The translations under genes and the position numbers were made by a program. From positions 1,178,001 through 1,242,000 of the forward strand of contig OY751485.1 of NCBI GenBank assembly GCA_963565915.1: 64,000 nt of DNA, written 5' to 3'. The notes under the pieces are model-generated. The model ran no database searches, had not been told where the DNA came from, and saw nothing but the letters and a program-made list of their open reading frames with translations. Positions 1 through 12,132 of this stretch are shown one piece after another; position 1 is the first letter of the stretch, and every line of letters begins with the position of its first letter. Source of the DNA: Entoloma clypeatum (Eukaryota > Basidiomycota > Agaricomycetes > Agaricales > Entolomataceae).

Positions 1-826
1 GATGATGCGGCTCTGGGACGTCTCGATGTGAGCGTCCTAATCAATCTTCTGATAACGGTTGTCTGGACACCAATAAACTCTCTGATCTCTGTGATCCGAC
101 CTGTCTGAGGTCCTTCTTGAACGTGAAAGCTTTTGAGTTCGTTCTGTCGGGCGTTGTAACGCACGATCTGGTGTTGTCGAGCAAGATGGATGCTCTCTGC
201 TATCTCGCCGTGGGGGCGATGCTCGTCGTTGTCTAGTTCTTTGTCAAGCACCTGCTGTAGGATGCGACAGATCTCCGATTCGATGTACTGCTGGATGAGT
301 GTAAAATCAATACTGTCTCGAGGACTTAGCTCCTCCTGTCGGGCTTCTGGTGAGGCAAATGGGTTACTGGTGAAGTCTTCAAAGAAGCGCGACGTCTTGA
401 CTCGTCTGGTAGTTGCTCTCTTCGCTCTGGGCGAACCTAACGAGATTTAGCAACTTGTTATGCTTAACAAACCGTTCCAAGGTTCGGGCAGAGTATGCAG
501 GAAAGTGGAAAGGCAAAGAGCAATGTGATTGCTAAATCTAAGGAATCTACTACAGTACAAGAGGTTTATATAGGTACTGACTATAGGTGGTAGCGGATGA
601 GTCAGTACTGCGGAAGGCAGTGCGCCTGAGTAAGGCAACTGCGGAAGGCTATGTACAATGAGTCATACATACTGCGGAGCTGAGTAAAGCTACTGCGGAA
701 TGAGTCAGAGCGGTAGCGAAGGGAATGGAAATAGATGTTGCGACATAATGTATTCGTAAGAGGGCGCCGAGCCAGGCCGATAAGTAAAAGTGATGACGTC
801 GTCTGCATACCGTAGAGTCCGTAACA
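1..826 (-). mobile_element. 5' end of a Ty3/gypsy chromovirus, truncated by the window edge
   Basis: Bases 1-455 match 57530-57984, and 456-826 match the LTR at 57985-58386, so this is a second copy of the same family as the inner element at 50124-58386. Only the 5' LTR (read on the minus strand), primer-binding site and leader are in the window; gag and pol would lie beyond the left edge. The self-primer site (443-453) and its complement in the LTR (529-539) are both conserved. The LTR is about 30 bp shorter than the other copies and more divergent, so this is an older or decayed copy. The target-site duplication cannot be checked because the other end is absent. Confidence 0.85.
456..826 (-). 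repeat. LTR of truncated gypsy element (copy A)
   Basis: It begins TGTTA and ends TAACA. It is the same LTR family as 50124-50526 and 57985-58386 but 371 bp long, with internal deletions and substitutions. A TATA-like motif and the self-primer complement at 529-539 are kept. Confidence 0.85.
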
Positions 827-1063
827 GTTCCTTATTCTGCAACTACATTACAGGTCTACTATTTATACTAATATATGCGCACGGACCATATCGTGGTCTC
901 TTTGTATGTACCTACACTAAAGACACATATATAGTAACTCATGGAGTGTTCCAGAGTATGACATCATACTGATGTCATGGATACGTCATGATCACGTAGT
1001 GATCACGTGCTGCTTAGTCAGCAGGATCACAGTGCTAGAACCGATAGTTCCAACACCTCTCAG

Positions 1064-2652
1064 ATGACCAAGAAACACGACACAACCAGAAAGATAAAGC
1101 CCAGCCGCTCAGCGGTGGTACTCAAATGTGATGCAGCTGGAGAAAATTGTGAGGCGAAGGGATCCATCGGCCGGAGTCTTAGAGTTCCCCGCAATGTCAT
1201 ACCTCCGGAGGACTTGATTAGCCAGCTTAGGGAGGATTTGGAGGCACAGAGAGAAAAGGCGGGCAAAGTGGAACAGCAGAACAAAGCATTACAAAAAGGG
1301 GTGAAACACTTGGAACGGAAATTGAAGAAGGCACTCGGAGCCGGTAAAAAACCAACCGGCAGTCGAAAGGCTCTCGGGTCGGAAATCATGATAGCAGCAG
1401 CGCTGCCAGTGGCGGATCTCGGATTCCTCCACCGTCAGAGTCGCGCGTCCGGGGAACTAGTTGAGGCCAGCTTCTCCAGCTTTACCAATGGACTGCGAGA
1501 AGTGTCGTTCATGCCCAACCCTGATGGCGTCCAACTGTCAGCAGACAACGGTAGGGAAAACTCAGAGTTAGGCGAGACGAGGGACGATTTCTACACTCAT
1601 GGACATTCGGCTTCTGGAGCAGACGTCATTGCGTTGGCGCAGTCTCTGAATACAGAAATTTTGCAGACTGCGTCGATCATCATGGAGTCGTGTCTCTCCT
1701 ACGACAGGGTGCCAACCAGTAACGAGAACGATCCTTTAATTCTCCATCAGGCTTGCGAGCAGGTCGAAATGACCCTCGGAATGGATTTTGTCCATGCCTT
1801 GGACTCCCAAAGTATCAGCAATGATTTCGCGCCGTCTTTGTTGCAAATCGCGATACAGGCTTCTATGGTGACATTTTGCGTGAATGTGATCCAGAACTCA
1901 GCCTGGTCCCAAGTTGACGAGAAACAGAAGATCGTAGATGAAATCTACAAAATAATCCGTGAAAAACGTGAGTGGTTGAGTGTCAATTGAGTGCTACTTG
2001 ATGGCTGATGATGTGGAAACAATTGATTGATTTGACAGAGAAACAAGTTGTATCTGCAAAGTGGCGCGTAATCACAAGAGCTGCTTGCCGAGAGCCACCT
2101 CTGCTTGCCCCTTTAATAAACGTCATCATCCAAATCCTCTGCGATGTTTTGGTGACAATGACATGTTGGAATAAGAAGACCATAACTGCAATATTTATCG
2201 AGCGATTTGGTGGACGCTTACAGACAGTCATTCATAGGGCACTTCGTCTTCAAGCCATTGCCTGGGATGACATAACACTGATGGATGTCGAACCAATCAC
2301 TATTTTCCCACGTGTCAATTTCAACCCATTTATTATGGAAGACCTCGATGGTGATAACCAATGGACAAGCCAGCACCCAGTTGTTGCTGGGCCTGTGGTT
2401 GGTGAGCAAGTCTTAGCCACGACTGAACTTGGACTATTGCGAAAGCTGAAGACTCTGGCTGGCATTCAGCAAGACACCCTTCTAAAACCAAAGGTGATTC
2501 TTCAGTCATTGTTACAGGATTGGAATATCACAATACCAAAGAGAAAGACTTTGAGGATCATTGGAGCAGGGGCGTCTACATTGGAAGCAAATGGTATTCT
2601 CATCGAGGATGGTTCTTGGAAATGGGCCACCAAATTCTTACCATTGGGTTAA
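1064..2652 (+). CDS. Coiled-coil protein of an agaric-expanded family, unknown function
   Basis: Two exons, 1064-1967 and 2039-2652, joined by a 71-bp intron (GTGAGT..GACAG). The phases match, giving about 505 residues. I chose the ATG at 1064 because the upstream open frame begins with GTG. The N-terminal third is basic, followed by a coiled coil rich in Glu, Gln, Lys and Arg (about residues 55-105). The middle carries the SGADVI..LN.EI pattern that also appears in the broken copy near 18.4-18.7 kb. After the splice the text reads QKQVVSAKWRV, and the C-terminal part holds TTELGL and LLKPKV. I recognise this arrangement from many uncharacterised Agaricomycete proteins; no biochemical role is known to me. 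There is no signal peptide or membrane segment. The gene sits just right of a gypsy LTR. Confidence 0.75.
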
Positions 2653-4054
2653 TCTATAACAAGTGGGAGGGGGGGGTCGATGACTAAGATTGGTCAGAAC
2701 TGACTAAGATTGATGAATCTTAGTAAGCTGAGTCAGGATTGGTAAGTCTTACTTAAGCAAAATCCCTCCCATGTACTGTCCGAGTGCGAAGCACGAGCCA
2801 TGGCTCCATCAATCTCCCATCAATCCATTGATGCAGCCATCAATTCACTGAATATTCTGGATCCTTTCACTGAAGGTGTGTATACTATGTGGGGCATGTA
2901 TTGTAGCATGTATTTGAGTAACCTGAACAAAATATGGAGTGAAGTAAAAATAATCATGAATGGCTGTAAAGAAATATGATATTTGCCTGATGAGACTGCA
3001 AAATTGTTACAATTTGTGTAGGGACTTTCTGGCTTATTCCTTTGGCAAAAATCATTCATCATATGTATAATGCAAGGGCCAAAAGAGACGATAGGTATCT
3101 GTTCCACGGATCTGTTGATATTGTGAAAATAAGCAGAAAGGAGAGGGTCATGGGTGTGTGCTGTATATAGTCAATCCCCAGCTTATTCATTCAGCGAAAA
3201 TCATCCATGATATGGATAATGCAAGGGACAAAAGAGACGATAGGGATCCGTTCCACGGATCTGCTTATATTCAGTGTTTTGTTGAAATATAGAACAATGA
3301 GGAGAACATGGGTTCCATAACTGATTGAAACATTATTTTCCTTACTCCTCCGGTCAAATTCACTTATTCAATGCACAAATCAAGGATACAGAAGGTGGAA
3401 TGTATCACCCCCATCATTTTGTCAGTATTAAATATTTTGTTGAAGTGACTCAGTAAGCAACAGGTAAACAACAGACTTCCCAACCAGTTTTAGTGGAAAA
3501 CCCAGATTTTTGCAATCAGTAAGCAACGGGTAAACAACAGAAAGGCAATGGGGCTTATCAACAGGCTTGAGTGCAGTAGACATACACCCCACCCGCGCCC
3601 CCCAGAGGGGGGTGGGTGCTCTGATTTTTTGCAATAGGGTTTCTATAAATAAATTATACAATGCACGGGTAAACAACTGAGTGTTACTTTTTCACACCAC
3701 ACCAACCTCCGTGCCGTATGGCGCATTTTCTCACGCCCGCGCCATACGGCACGGGTCATACCCTCGTTGTACATGTGGTAGTGACAATCTTGGTGTGCTC
3801 TTCAATGAAATTTCACAGTTTTTAACAGTGTGAAAAACACCTCATGGGGGGTCCAGCAAACTCACGTTATTAACATCCAGGGAAAGCAATCTCACCCAGC
3901 GCTACACGAAATGCTCTCTGCTCCTCCAATCCGACTTCGGGCTTTCAAAAGACCGTTTGTCAACACACAACGCCCGTGCGTGCTTCCTCTCGTCCCTCCC
4001 ATTTCTCCATAGTATCAAACTGAGGCATCAAGGAAAGAACTCTGACAACATCTC
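2653..4054. other. Gene-poor spacer with short repeats and hairpins
   Basis: No gene is supported. A roughly 90-bp unit containing the motif AAAGAGACGATAGG occurs near 3030-3120 and again, slightly changed, near 3180-3275. A second short repeat (AGTAAGCAACRGGTAAACAAC) occurs near 3450 and 3518. A G/C hairpin lies near 3585-3625 and a stronger one at 3709-3754. Confidence 0.6.
3709..3754. repeat. Perfect 16-bp inverted repeat (hairpin)
   Basis: The left arm (3709-3724) and right arm (3739-3754) are exact reverse complements around a 14-nt loop. The arm contains GTGCCGTATGGCGC. It could be the remains of a small foldback element or a cruciform. It is not followed by a T-run and is not close to a recognised gene. 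Confidence 0.8.
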
Positions 4055-4820
4055 AATCAGAACGACAAGACTCTGCCTCTATCCGGCATCCGCGTTCTGG
4101 AGCTAGGCCAACATATCGCGGGACCGTTTGCCGGACAACTTCTCGGGTAACGCAATCCACTCCTCACGCCTTTTTTTTTTGGAGACTTGTTGAATCCGGG
4201 CTTTTTTTTGGGGCGGAGGTGATCAAAGTCGAACAACCGACGATGGGGACCCGCTGCGCGTCTGGCAGGAACTGGACGTGGATGGGACGAGTCCATGGTT
4301 CAGAAGCATAGGAAGAAATAAGAAGAGCGTCGCCATTGATTTGCATAGGCCAGAGGGAAGAGAGTGAGTCTATATCCACCACCCACTCCCCCCATCTCCA
4401 CATACATTCTCCTCCTCAGACTCGTCAAGAAGCTCGGCATCAAAAGCGATGTCGTCCTCGAGAACTGCAAACCAGGCAGTATGTCCTCCCCCTGCCCCAT
4501 CCTACTATACAACTCCCAAACATTTCTTTCCACCAGCACTTGAAAAATGGACCCTTGGCCTTTCCCCAATCTTTACCCGCTTCAGCGGCTACGGTCAAAC
4601 TGGCCCTTCGGCGCCACGTCCGGGTTACGCCTGGCAGAGTCCGGGTTCCGGTACATCAACGGGTTTCCCGCAAACGAAGGCGTATTCAACATCGGTGCCG
4701 AGCCCTACGCACGCTCCAAAACTTCCATAATACCTGTTCATCACCCAGGTTTACCGGACTGGACTCCTTCAGCAAGAGTTTTTCATTTTGAAAATCACCA
4801 CGCCTGGATGCCAATTTGAC
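4055..4820 (+). pseudogene. Broken CaiB/BaiF (family III) CoA-transferase gene
   Basis: Pieces of the family signature appear in order but in different frames: GIRVLELGQHIAGPFAGQLL near 4081-4150, an EVIKVEQ segment near 4216-4240, a segment resembling LRVWQELDVDGTSPWFRSI near 4255-4300, KLGIKSDVVLENCKPG near 4430-4477, SGYGQTGP followed by PGYA near 4585-4630, and GFRYINGFP near 4640-4670. Family III transferases move CoA between carboxylic acids. One normal intron may lie at 4479-4540, but the other frame changes lack good splice sites and the C-terminal half is missing. Poly-T runs at 4171 and 4202 interrupt the N-terminal part. It is probably a decayed gene; an assembly-error explanation would need several independent errors. 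Confidence 0.65.
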
Positions 4821-7444
4821 GGTCAGGTGGAGGCCGATTATTGGCGAAATGACAACTTATGGCCTGAACTCGTTGCAGAGCTCTACGAGCACGGAACATA
4901 TATATTCTTAGCAAACACTGATTCATTCCCTATATAAAACTTTCCTTCTTCTTTCCAGTCAAATCTGTCGTCAAGGCCGACCAAAAATTTACCCACAACA
5001 CCTGGTCAGGTGTGTCGCGGCGGCGGGATATGAGAATTGAAATGTCCATAACGGTGGATTCTCAGGCTCTAGACACGGACTTTCGCAGGAATGAACCGGT
5101 GAAGCCAAGTGTCGCGAATCCTTTCGAGACAATCCGTGTCGACGGTGAACTGGTCAGATGGTTTTTCGCGGGCGGCTCGCACCTCGGGGTCAACACATGG
5201 GTATCAGAGGCTTGGAGGCTACGAAAAGGTGACGTATAGCAGCCTTCTATCCTGACATCCCGCACCACATTTCCGAGCTCGCCGAATCGTAATTCCGCGT
5301 CAGAGATGACCAAGATGTACAGGACGAAGCCGCATTTCGGGGGGCTCGAGCAAGGAGAGCGCGCGCGATCGGGCGTTGCTCAGGTTCTACTGCCATACAG
5401 TATGGGATTCTTCTCAGTCACAAGTACTGTATGTATCACATGGGTGCATCACAACGAACAACTGGGCTCGATGCCATTCTCCTCAATGCGGCGAAGCTCT
5501 CGGGCGACCGAGTCAACGCGGGGAGCGACTCAGATGACGGGGAAAACAATAAAGCTGATGATCGATGATCCAATACAGCCAAGTATGTATTACATGTTAT
5601 GTGAATGATTTCCGAGTTAGTTATATTGACAGTACTGTCGCGCTTGCGGTTTCGGACTAGGATTTCGATGTAAAGAATGGGAGTCGGCGCCGCTGGCAGG
5701 TCCTTCAGAGTACTGATTTACGAAAAGGACCCGTTACTACCCTCGGACATTTACCTAAAATGTCGGTCGCAAGGTGAATTCTCGACTTCCCTTCCGTACC
5801 GAACTTGTCTGTTTGATTAAAGAGGCTATTAGTGTATGGATAAGGGGAGAAGCCGGTCGAGGGGGTTTTGGACGGTGCCTGTTAGGAGGGCTGCAACATC
5901 TCCTGTCCTTGACGGGCGAGGTGTTGATATACAGTATGACAGGCTGGAATTGTCAGAGGATGAGGTTCAAGTTGGGAGACTTGGGAGCGAGGGCATGAAG
6001 ATGTATACATGGCACGACGGCCGTTTAACGGTTAACAAGAGAAACGCGTCACGGTAGTCTGGAGCAGGAATTCACGTCTTTTGACTCCCGTATCGGGTTG
6101 GTAACTTGATTTTGGCGGACGACGGAGTTGATGCCGGAGTTCCCGTACAAGGGCCTTGAGAGCTCTTGGCTGACTTGGGGCAAAACTTCAAGCACTTCAA
6201 GTAGACCTCAAGACGGAGACCTTTCTTGGCTCGTCTTGAGAATAGCTTGTCTTGAAAGACACTTAGAGAGCCACATCAGTTCCAAGAAAGTTCCAAGACA
6301 ATTTTCAAGTACCTCAAGTGTGGATTAAGAAAATTGACTTTTTGCTGATGTGTTAGAACTAATCATCTCTTGGCGATGCAATGGCATCATCTCATCACTC
6401 CCTAGCAACTCCCTAGTGACGTTTTGACCTAGATTATTCAGCTTGTGATTATTGAACTATTTCGAACTAGTAGGGACTAGTACTAGCCCGAAATAGTTCT
6501 AATAGCTGAATCTGTAGGAATCGCGATGAGATGTTGGACGTTGGACAGGAGTCGGGTGGCACCTACAAGGCAGAAAACATGACCGGTTGAATGTAAAATT
6601 AATATCTGAATCACGGTACTGTACAGGTGCATGAAGACGGCCGAGTAGTAAATGGTTTTGGGTCTGAACAGGTACAGTGCAGGTGAATACGCGATAACAT
6701 AAAACCGTATGGTTCAGTTAAGGTTTGCAACGAATGCTCTTGGGATGAAAGCACGCAACAGAGTACAATGCCCATGTACCCAAAAGTAAGGACCTATACC
6801 AACTTACTTTCAGAATAACATTAGGAACCACAATTATATCATTCCCATGGTACAGGCAGTCTCCGATAAGGCTTGGGAAGATTTTCTCTCTTTTGCGTAC
6901 GTGATTCGGCCGACAGATCAGTTTTTGTCATCAACGTCGCACAAAGAACGACGTTCAGAGCAACAACGACACGACTAGAGAGAGCCAAATCAACCCTAGG
7001 ATAAGCCTAACGAAGAGGATAAGGGTGTCACGGATAGCTGCTTAGGGGGGTCTTTCCCGACCCCCCCCCCGTTGGGCAAGAAACATATGGGTAGGAAGGA
7101 GGGGGTGGGGGGGTCTCGCGAGGCCGAAAAAAAAAGTTCGACGTGTGTTGCTGCAGTCGCGTTCCGACACCCCCTTGATGTGCACGTTAAGCTCATTATT
7201 GCTGTAAGCCACGTGAACGACAAGCAAGGCTGTGCCACCGCGATTTCGATCTAAGTAGATGTGAATATGATTGGCGATGTTCACGGATATAAACGTCAAG
7301 GCTGGCAGTGAGCACAGCCATTCGACTACTTATATGATTCCACAGTTATAGCCTGCGATCTTCAACAACTTGGACTCCACTCTTCAAGTAGGTTATCGCT
7401 TTCGTCCTGACAAGACTACAAGAGTACTTATTCATGCACAGAAA
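4821..7444. other. No recognisable gene; decayed or intergenic DNA
   Basis: Short open frames are present (for example 5012-5239 and 5836-6057) but none resembles a family I know or shows a consistent exon pattern. Around 6150-6320 the motifs CTTGAG, CTCAAG and TTCAAG recur many times. A foldback structure lies at 6388-6533. G- and C-runs lie at 7050-7110. Confidence 0.5.
6388..6533. repeat. MITE-like foldback sequence
   Basis: The ends are CATCTCATC (6388-6396) and GATGAGATG (6525-6533). Internally ATTCAGCT pairs with AGCTGAAT, and GAACTATTTCG pairs with CGAAATAGTTC, all centred on about 6470. The nested pairs make one long imperfect hairpin. No coding capacity is present and no clear target duplication is visible. 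Confidence 0.55.
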
Positions 7445-9196
7445 ATGACCACCGATCCTTCCTCTGACAGCCTGAGGGATCTTCCGATGGCCAGCGGCGA
7501 AAGCGGCGATGGTGTCGATATAATCCCCGCCCAGCCTGCCCAGGATGCAAACGAAGCAACGAGTCATGATAGGCTCCTTCCACGAAACTCCCTTCCCTCG
7601 CCTTTGCCACCAGCCCCGCTCGGCCGTTTACAAATCCTTAGTTTCTTGTTTAAATCGACTGCATTATATGTTGCCACTGGGATGTGCATCATGCTGCTCG
7701 GCACCCTTATCATGCAGGTCGCAATTCTGTCGAAAGTCTATCTGTGTCCTCCGGGTGCTACATGCAAGCACCATCTGGATCCACAAGGCAAATTTTTAAG
7801 AATCAATATCCTTTCGCTTACGCAGTCGCTCACGCAATATTGGCTCCAGCTTGGATGTATAATCTCCGGTATTGGCATACTCAGGTTAATGGCATATCGA
7901 TCCTGGATCACCATGACGTTCCGGGGACACACGATACAAACTCTGGAACAGAATTTCGCCGCAATCAAAGGGAGCATATTCGACGCTGCACTCCTCCTTC
8001 TCAAAGGGTCGAATCGCTCACTGGGTTTGTTCGTCATTATTCAAATCATCATTACAACTTCTATCTCCCTCATTGTCGGTCTTTCCATATCTCCATTGAC
8101 CTTTCCGTATATCGTTGAGGTCGACTTTCACTATCTTCTCGATATCAACATAATAGCTTCTACGGCATTCATACCTCCATCAATGGACAACAATTACTTC
8201 GCCGCGATCTATAAACTCAATGAATGGGTGATCTCAAACGATACAACACACGGACGCTCTGAAAACCTTCAGGGAACACTTGTTGTACAAGACAATCGCA
8301 GTGTCTATGGCGTTAATCCGCAACCAGGTGGCTTACATATTGCCGGAGATGTATTCTGTTCATCAGCCGGTCTGCACCACGAAGCTGGGAATAATCAGAC
8401 ATACTTGAATATGTCGTCACCGCTCGCCTCGGGACAGGTTATCTCCTTGGGAACCCCCATTCTCCAAAACCTATATCAAACTGACCCATTGAAGGGGTTC
8501 CCCTACTTCTCAGTCCTGTGGTTCAGCAGCGACCCCAACCTGCTACCCGAGTCGATCGCCTTTCCAAACGGTGAGGAGTATCAAACGTGGTATGTCACGG
8601 CTTGCAACCACACCGTGCATTTGGATGAAATTTCAACCACCTTGAAAGATGTTAGCATCCTCGAACCCAGTTTCCTCGGTGCCGACTACAAATTGGAGGG
8701 TCCGGATCCCAATTCATCCGCCGTTACCATTTCACTAGTATCCGCGATGCTGGCGGCCTGGTGGTGGGGTCTCGCCGATTCTGGCATCCCTATCCCAATT
8801 GCCTGTCAGAACGGGGCGCTTGTACCCTTTTTTACTGCGGACCCGGTAACCCAGTGCAAATTAAGCAATGAAACTTGGTCGAACACCCTAGCGGCCGTCC
8901 TTGACGCTCTCGTCTACACGGCAATACCTTTAGGAAACACCACACAAAAGCTTTCTGTGGAAACACGGTCGCTTAACATGGTCCAGTGGTGGCTGCAGGC
9001 GATCATTCCATGTTCAATCTTTCTTCTCTACATCGCTTGCTTAGCTTACACAACCTCCATAAGTCATGGGCTCACCGACTTTCCAAAGGAACTATCCATG
9101 CTCGAGTACACCAAGGTAATTTTGGAGATGACGCAAACTGTGGAGACTGAGCAGGAGGAGCTCGTGCAATCGACGAAGATAGGAGCATCAACCTGA
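7445..9196 (+). CDS. Four-TM fungal membrane protein with extracellular domain, unknown function
   Basis: A single uninterrupted exon of 583 residues. The open frame extends to 7370 but begins there with TTG, so the first ATG at 7445 is used. The N-terminal 70 residues are polar and probably cytosolic. Hydrophobic segments are visible at about residues 70-95 (ATGMCIMLLGTLIMQVAI), 135-150, 193-218 (FVIIQIIITTSISLIVGLSI) and 520-543 (IIPCSIFLLYIACLAYT). Between the third and fourth lies a domain of about 300 residues with several Asn-X-Ser/Thr sites and Cys residues, likely outside the cell or in the lumen. Related architectures are common in Agaricomycetes, but I cannot assign a function. No frame damage is seen, and no intron, which is unusual beside its neighbours. 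Confidence 0.75.
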   Translation: MTTDPSSDSLRDLPMASGESGDGVDIIPAQPAQDANEATSHDRLLPRNSLPSPLPPAPLGRLQILSFLFKSTALYVATGMCIMLLGTLIMQVAILSKVYLCPPGATCKHHLDPQGKFLRINILSLTQSLTQYWLQLGCIISGIGILRLMAYRSWITMTFRGHTIQTLEQNFAAIKGSIFDAALLLLKGSNRSLGLFVIIQIIITTSISLIVGLSISPLTFPYIVEVDFHYLLDINIIASTAFIPPSMDNNYFAAIYKLNEWVISNDTTHGRSENLQGTLVVQDNRSVYGVNPQPGGLHIAGDVFCSSAGLHHEAGNNQTYLNMSSPLASGQVISLGTPILQNLYQTDPLKGFPYFSVLWFSSDPNLLPESIAFPNGEEYQTWYVTACNHTVHLDEISTTLKDVSILEPSFLGADYKLEGPDPNSSAVTISLVSAMLAAWWWGLADSGIPIPIACQNGALVPFFTADPVTQCKLSNETWSNTLAAVLDALVYTAIPLGNTTQKLSVETRSLNMVQWWLQAIIPCSIFLLYIACLAYTTSISHGLTDFPKELSMLEYTKVILEMTQTVETEQEELVQSTKIGAST

Positions 9197-11157
9197 TGAG
9201 GCTGGAATATCAAGATGCCGTTTGCCGCCCATTCAATCCTATCCGCCGCTCATACCCGCTCGCTCCCTGAAATGCAGCTAGTATGACTCGTTTTCGTACG
9301 TTTTTCTTCTGAATGATTTATTCCCCTGCATTTTGTGCACGGGGAGTCGAATACTGGAACATCTGTTTCTTTTCTCGTCATGATACATATATTTCCAATA
9401 CCTCTTGAGCATGTTTAAGAACCTTTTCGTACCGATACATCAGGAAAATATCATGATGTCGAGCGTGAGGGAAAATGAAAAAGAGTGACGACCGCCCGCC
9501 CCAGTGACTCTGCCATCGTCCCGACGAAATGCAAATAGGACAACTGGGAAAACACGGCTGAAATCTCGCAGAAGAACCGCCGGTGGTCCCCGCCCGCACT
9601 TGGCACATGCACACATATGAAGAGCCCCGTGAGTGATGTCAGCCGGCGTCGAGTGCTACGAAGGCAGGGTCGGAGAGTTTGTGAGCTGGTGTGACTACAG
9701 GGCGAGCCAGGCATGGAGGCGGAAATCGAGCTGGCGGGCCCTTGCGGCGATCGGGCGAGTTTTGGGCTACGGGCGGTTTCGGCGGCTTGGCGATGGTTGC
9801 TGCGCAGACGTTGAATCAAGCGTTATTGCTATACAAGTTGAACACTCTAGAGAACCTGCTGAACGCTAGGAAAGTCGCAGGGAGAGTGCCTGTAGGCAGA
9901 AGATATAAACCAGCCGTACCACAACCGACAAACAACGACCGGCTGTCCGAAAGGGCTGTGCAAGCAGCGCAGACATACACGACAGCCCGCCATGCGGTAG
10001 CGAAGCCAAGGGGACGGCGCGTTGCAGTGCAGCTCGTCGATGTTGACAACGACGAGTCGTATGAGAAGTCACGTGATTTCTTTCTGTTTGGGGGTAGGGA
10101 AGGAGAAGACGGCTCGCAGCGTACGTTCCCGAGGTATCGAGCTGTCGCTGAAAGCGGAGAACGAGCAGGGGGGTGCTGGAGGTTGTGGAGAAGGAGTCGT
10201 ACATGGTGATGGTGCATGGCGTTGTCGTGAATGGAGGATGGTAGGGCGGATTGATCCCGCAAGCCGGGTTCAATAGTCGTACCGCGACGTTGCCGGAAAC
10301 TAGGACACGGAACTAGGTCGCTGGCTGGATGAGGCGTCTGCGTCGGATCCTGGCTCCTCGATTGTCGGGCTTGCTCATCTGATTGGCCTAGAGTTGATTC
10401 GTTTGCGAGGTTGGGGAAGGACAGCGTGAGCTTGACCATTGGATCAGCACGGCACCTAATGGACAGATGGTCGTGACTAACTATGCCCTAGCGCGAGCGC
10501 CTCTAGCTCAAGGGATCTGTTTTCCCACTTGGAGTGCACATGTGTTTCAGAGATAGACGCGCGGGCACCGTGGGGTGTGTAGGGCTGTCTATAATCTATT
10601 CATGTCAATAAAGGGACGGAAGGGCAAGAAAAGACAAAACTTACGCCAAGGGACGCCGAATAGACCTTGAGAGGGGTGTAAGGATGCGTGCCGTCGGGTG
10701 GTGCAGGACGTTGATGATGAGTTAGCTGCTAGAGGATGGAAGGCGAAGGGGAAAACGAACCGATCGGTAGGTGATCATTAATTCCAGCGTTGAAACATGG
10801 GCGGACGCAGGTTCCAGGAAGGAGCGCGGACGCGGATCCGGCATCGTTCAGAGTCTAGATTCCAGACCCGTGAAGGCGAGCTTTGTTGAGATGTGATATC
10901 GAGTCTGGAACCCGGCGCACGGCAGATATATGGGTGTAGAGAACAGTTGAGGAGGAAGGAGCAGAGCCAGGCGCTCTGTGCCGTAGTTTTGATCTGGTGG
11001 TGGAGCGAGTGGCGGGGAGGAAGAACAGGGGGTGGATAAGCATCTTCTGAGGTGATCGGAGCTGGAGATGCAGCGTCAAGAACGAGGGAGAGGAGGCGGA
11101 CGAGGACCGAAGCTCTGGTAGCGGTGGTTATGGCCGTTCGCAGAACCCTGCACGCTG
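9197..11157. other. Unresolved region, no gene assigned
   Basis: Both strands carry open frames of 80-207 codons (for example 9816-10439 minus and 9691-10209 plus), but none has a recognisable domain or a convincing exon chain. A gene with many introns could be hidden here, including the 3' part of the minus-strand gene that starts at 12132. Confidence 0.4.
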
Positions 11158-11522
11158 TTACAGCCATGGGTATACTCGTGTTTTTGGAGAGCGGCGGATG
11201 TTAGGGAGACAAGGTCGACGACGACAAGGTGGATGGAGTTCTGGGAGGAAGACGCTGCTGTATTGGACCGACGCAAGGTGAGCATGTTGGTAGCAGCGGC
11301 GGTCGCCATCGCTTGACTTGGTGGTCACGTCGTTTGTGTAGATGACCTGGAAGCCGAGATTTTGAGCTGGGTGGGGGTTGGGTGTATGAGTCGCGGACAT
11401 GCCGTGGAACTTGAAGCTGCTGGCGTGCATCAGTAGTGCGATGGAGGGAAGAGTGACACCGGAGTGTGACTGAGTACTATGGGTCAGTGCGCAGTGGTGA
11501 GAGAAGGGTGTGCAAGACTTGC

Positions 11523-12132
11523 CTTTAATGACTCCGAGATGGTCTGACGGCAGAAGCACGCGTCGCGTTTGCGGGTTGGATCGTGGGCGCTCGTTGTGCC
11601 GTTCTCGCGGAGGAGGCGTAGACATTCGTGTGTGGGCAGCTGGTAGAGGCATGCGTCTGTGTTGTTAACTTGTTCATCAGTCTACTTTCGGTGGGAAGAC
11701 GGGGACTACTTACCAAGGGGCGGCTCTCATGGCCTTTGGCACGCGCTGTGCTGTGCTCGATGATGAAGGCGTCGCTGATGTCATCTGGGATATCAAAGGT
11801 GAGTAGGGCGTCGGGAGAGAGGGTGATGGTACGAAGAGAAGCTTCGGATCAATTTGGCGGACCGACTCCCAACGTCATGACAAGATTCACGACCCTGCTC
11901 AACGACCTGGCATTGACCTGGCATTGACTGCCGTTGCAACTATCGCTCTGAAAGCACCGAGTCACTCCTGAGCCAATCCACTCACGTTCACGTTCAGTCC
12001 ATTCACGTCCAGCGTCGACCGCTGTCCCTCCCCGTTCTCCGCCTCGACGGGCTCTGTTTTCGGCGCTGTCTTATCAACGCGTCGGGTCGTGCTCCACATT
12101 TGGCTGTCTCTGCTCTTGCTGTGGTTGCTCAT
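11523..12132 (-). CDS. Probable multi-exon gene, 5' exons only, unknown function
   Basis: Minus-strand exons with good splice sites can be followed for part of the way. The first runs from ATG 12132 to 11986 (49 codons, starting MSNHSKSRDSQ, donor GTGAGT). A middle exon ends at 11714 (reading DDISDAFIIEHSTARAKGHESRPL, donor GTAAGT). The next runs from 11639 to 11523 (39 codons in phase, reading LPTHECLRLLRENG..DACFCRQT) and ends at a GC donor (GCAAGT). The junction between the first and middle exons is not resolved, and exons beyond 11523 are uncertain. Two consecutive exons in matching phase argue that this is a real gene. I do not recognise the family. Confidence 0.4.

Noticed and set aside
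7370..7444. Longer N-terminus of the four-TM membrane protein
   Set aside because: The open frame begins with TTG; the first ATG is at 7445.
9691..10439. Overlapping plus and minus ORFs as a gene
   Set aside because: Neither frame shows a domain, a start context or an exon chain; the composition looks like shadow coding.
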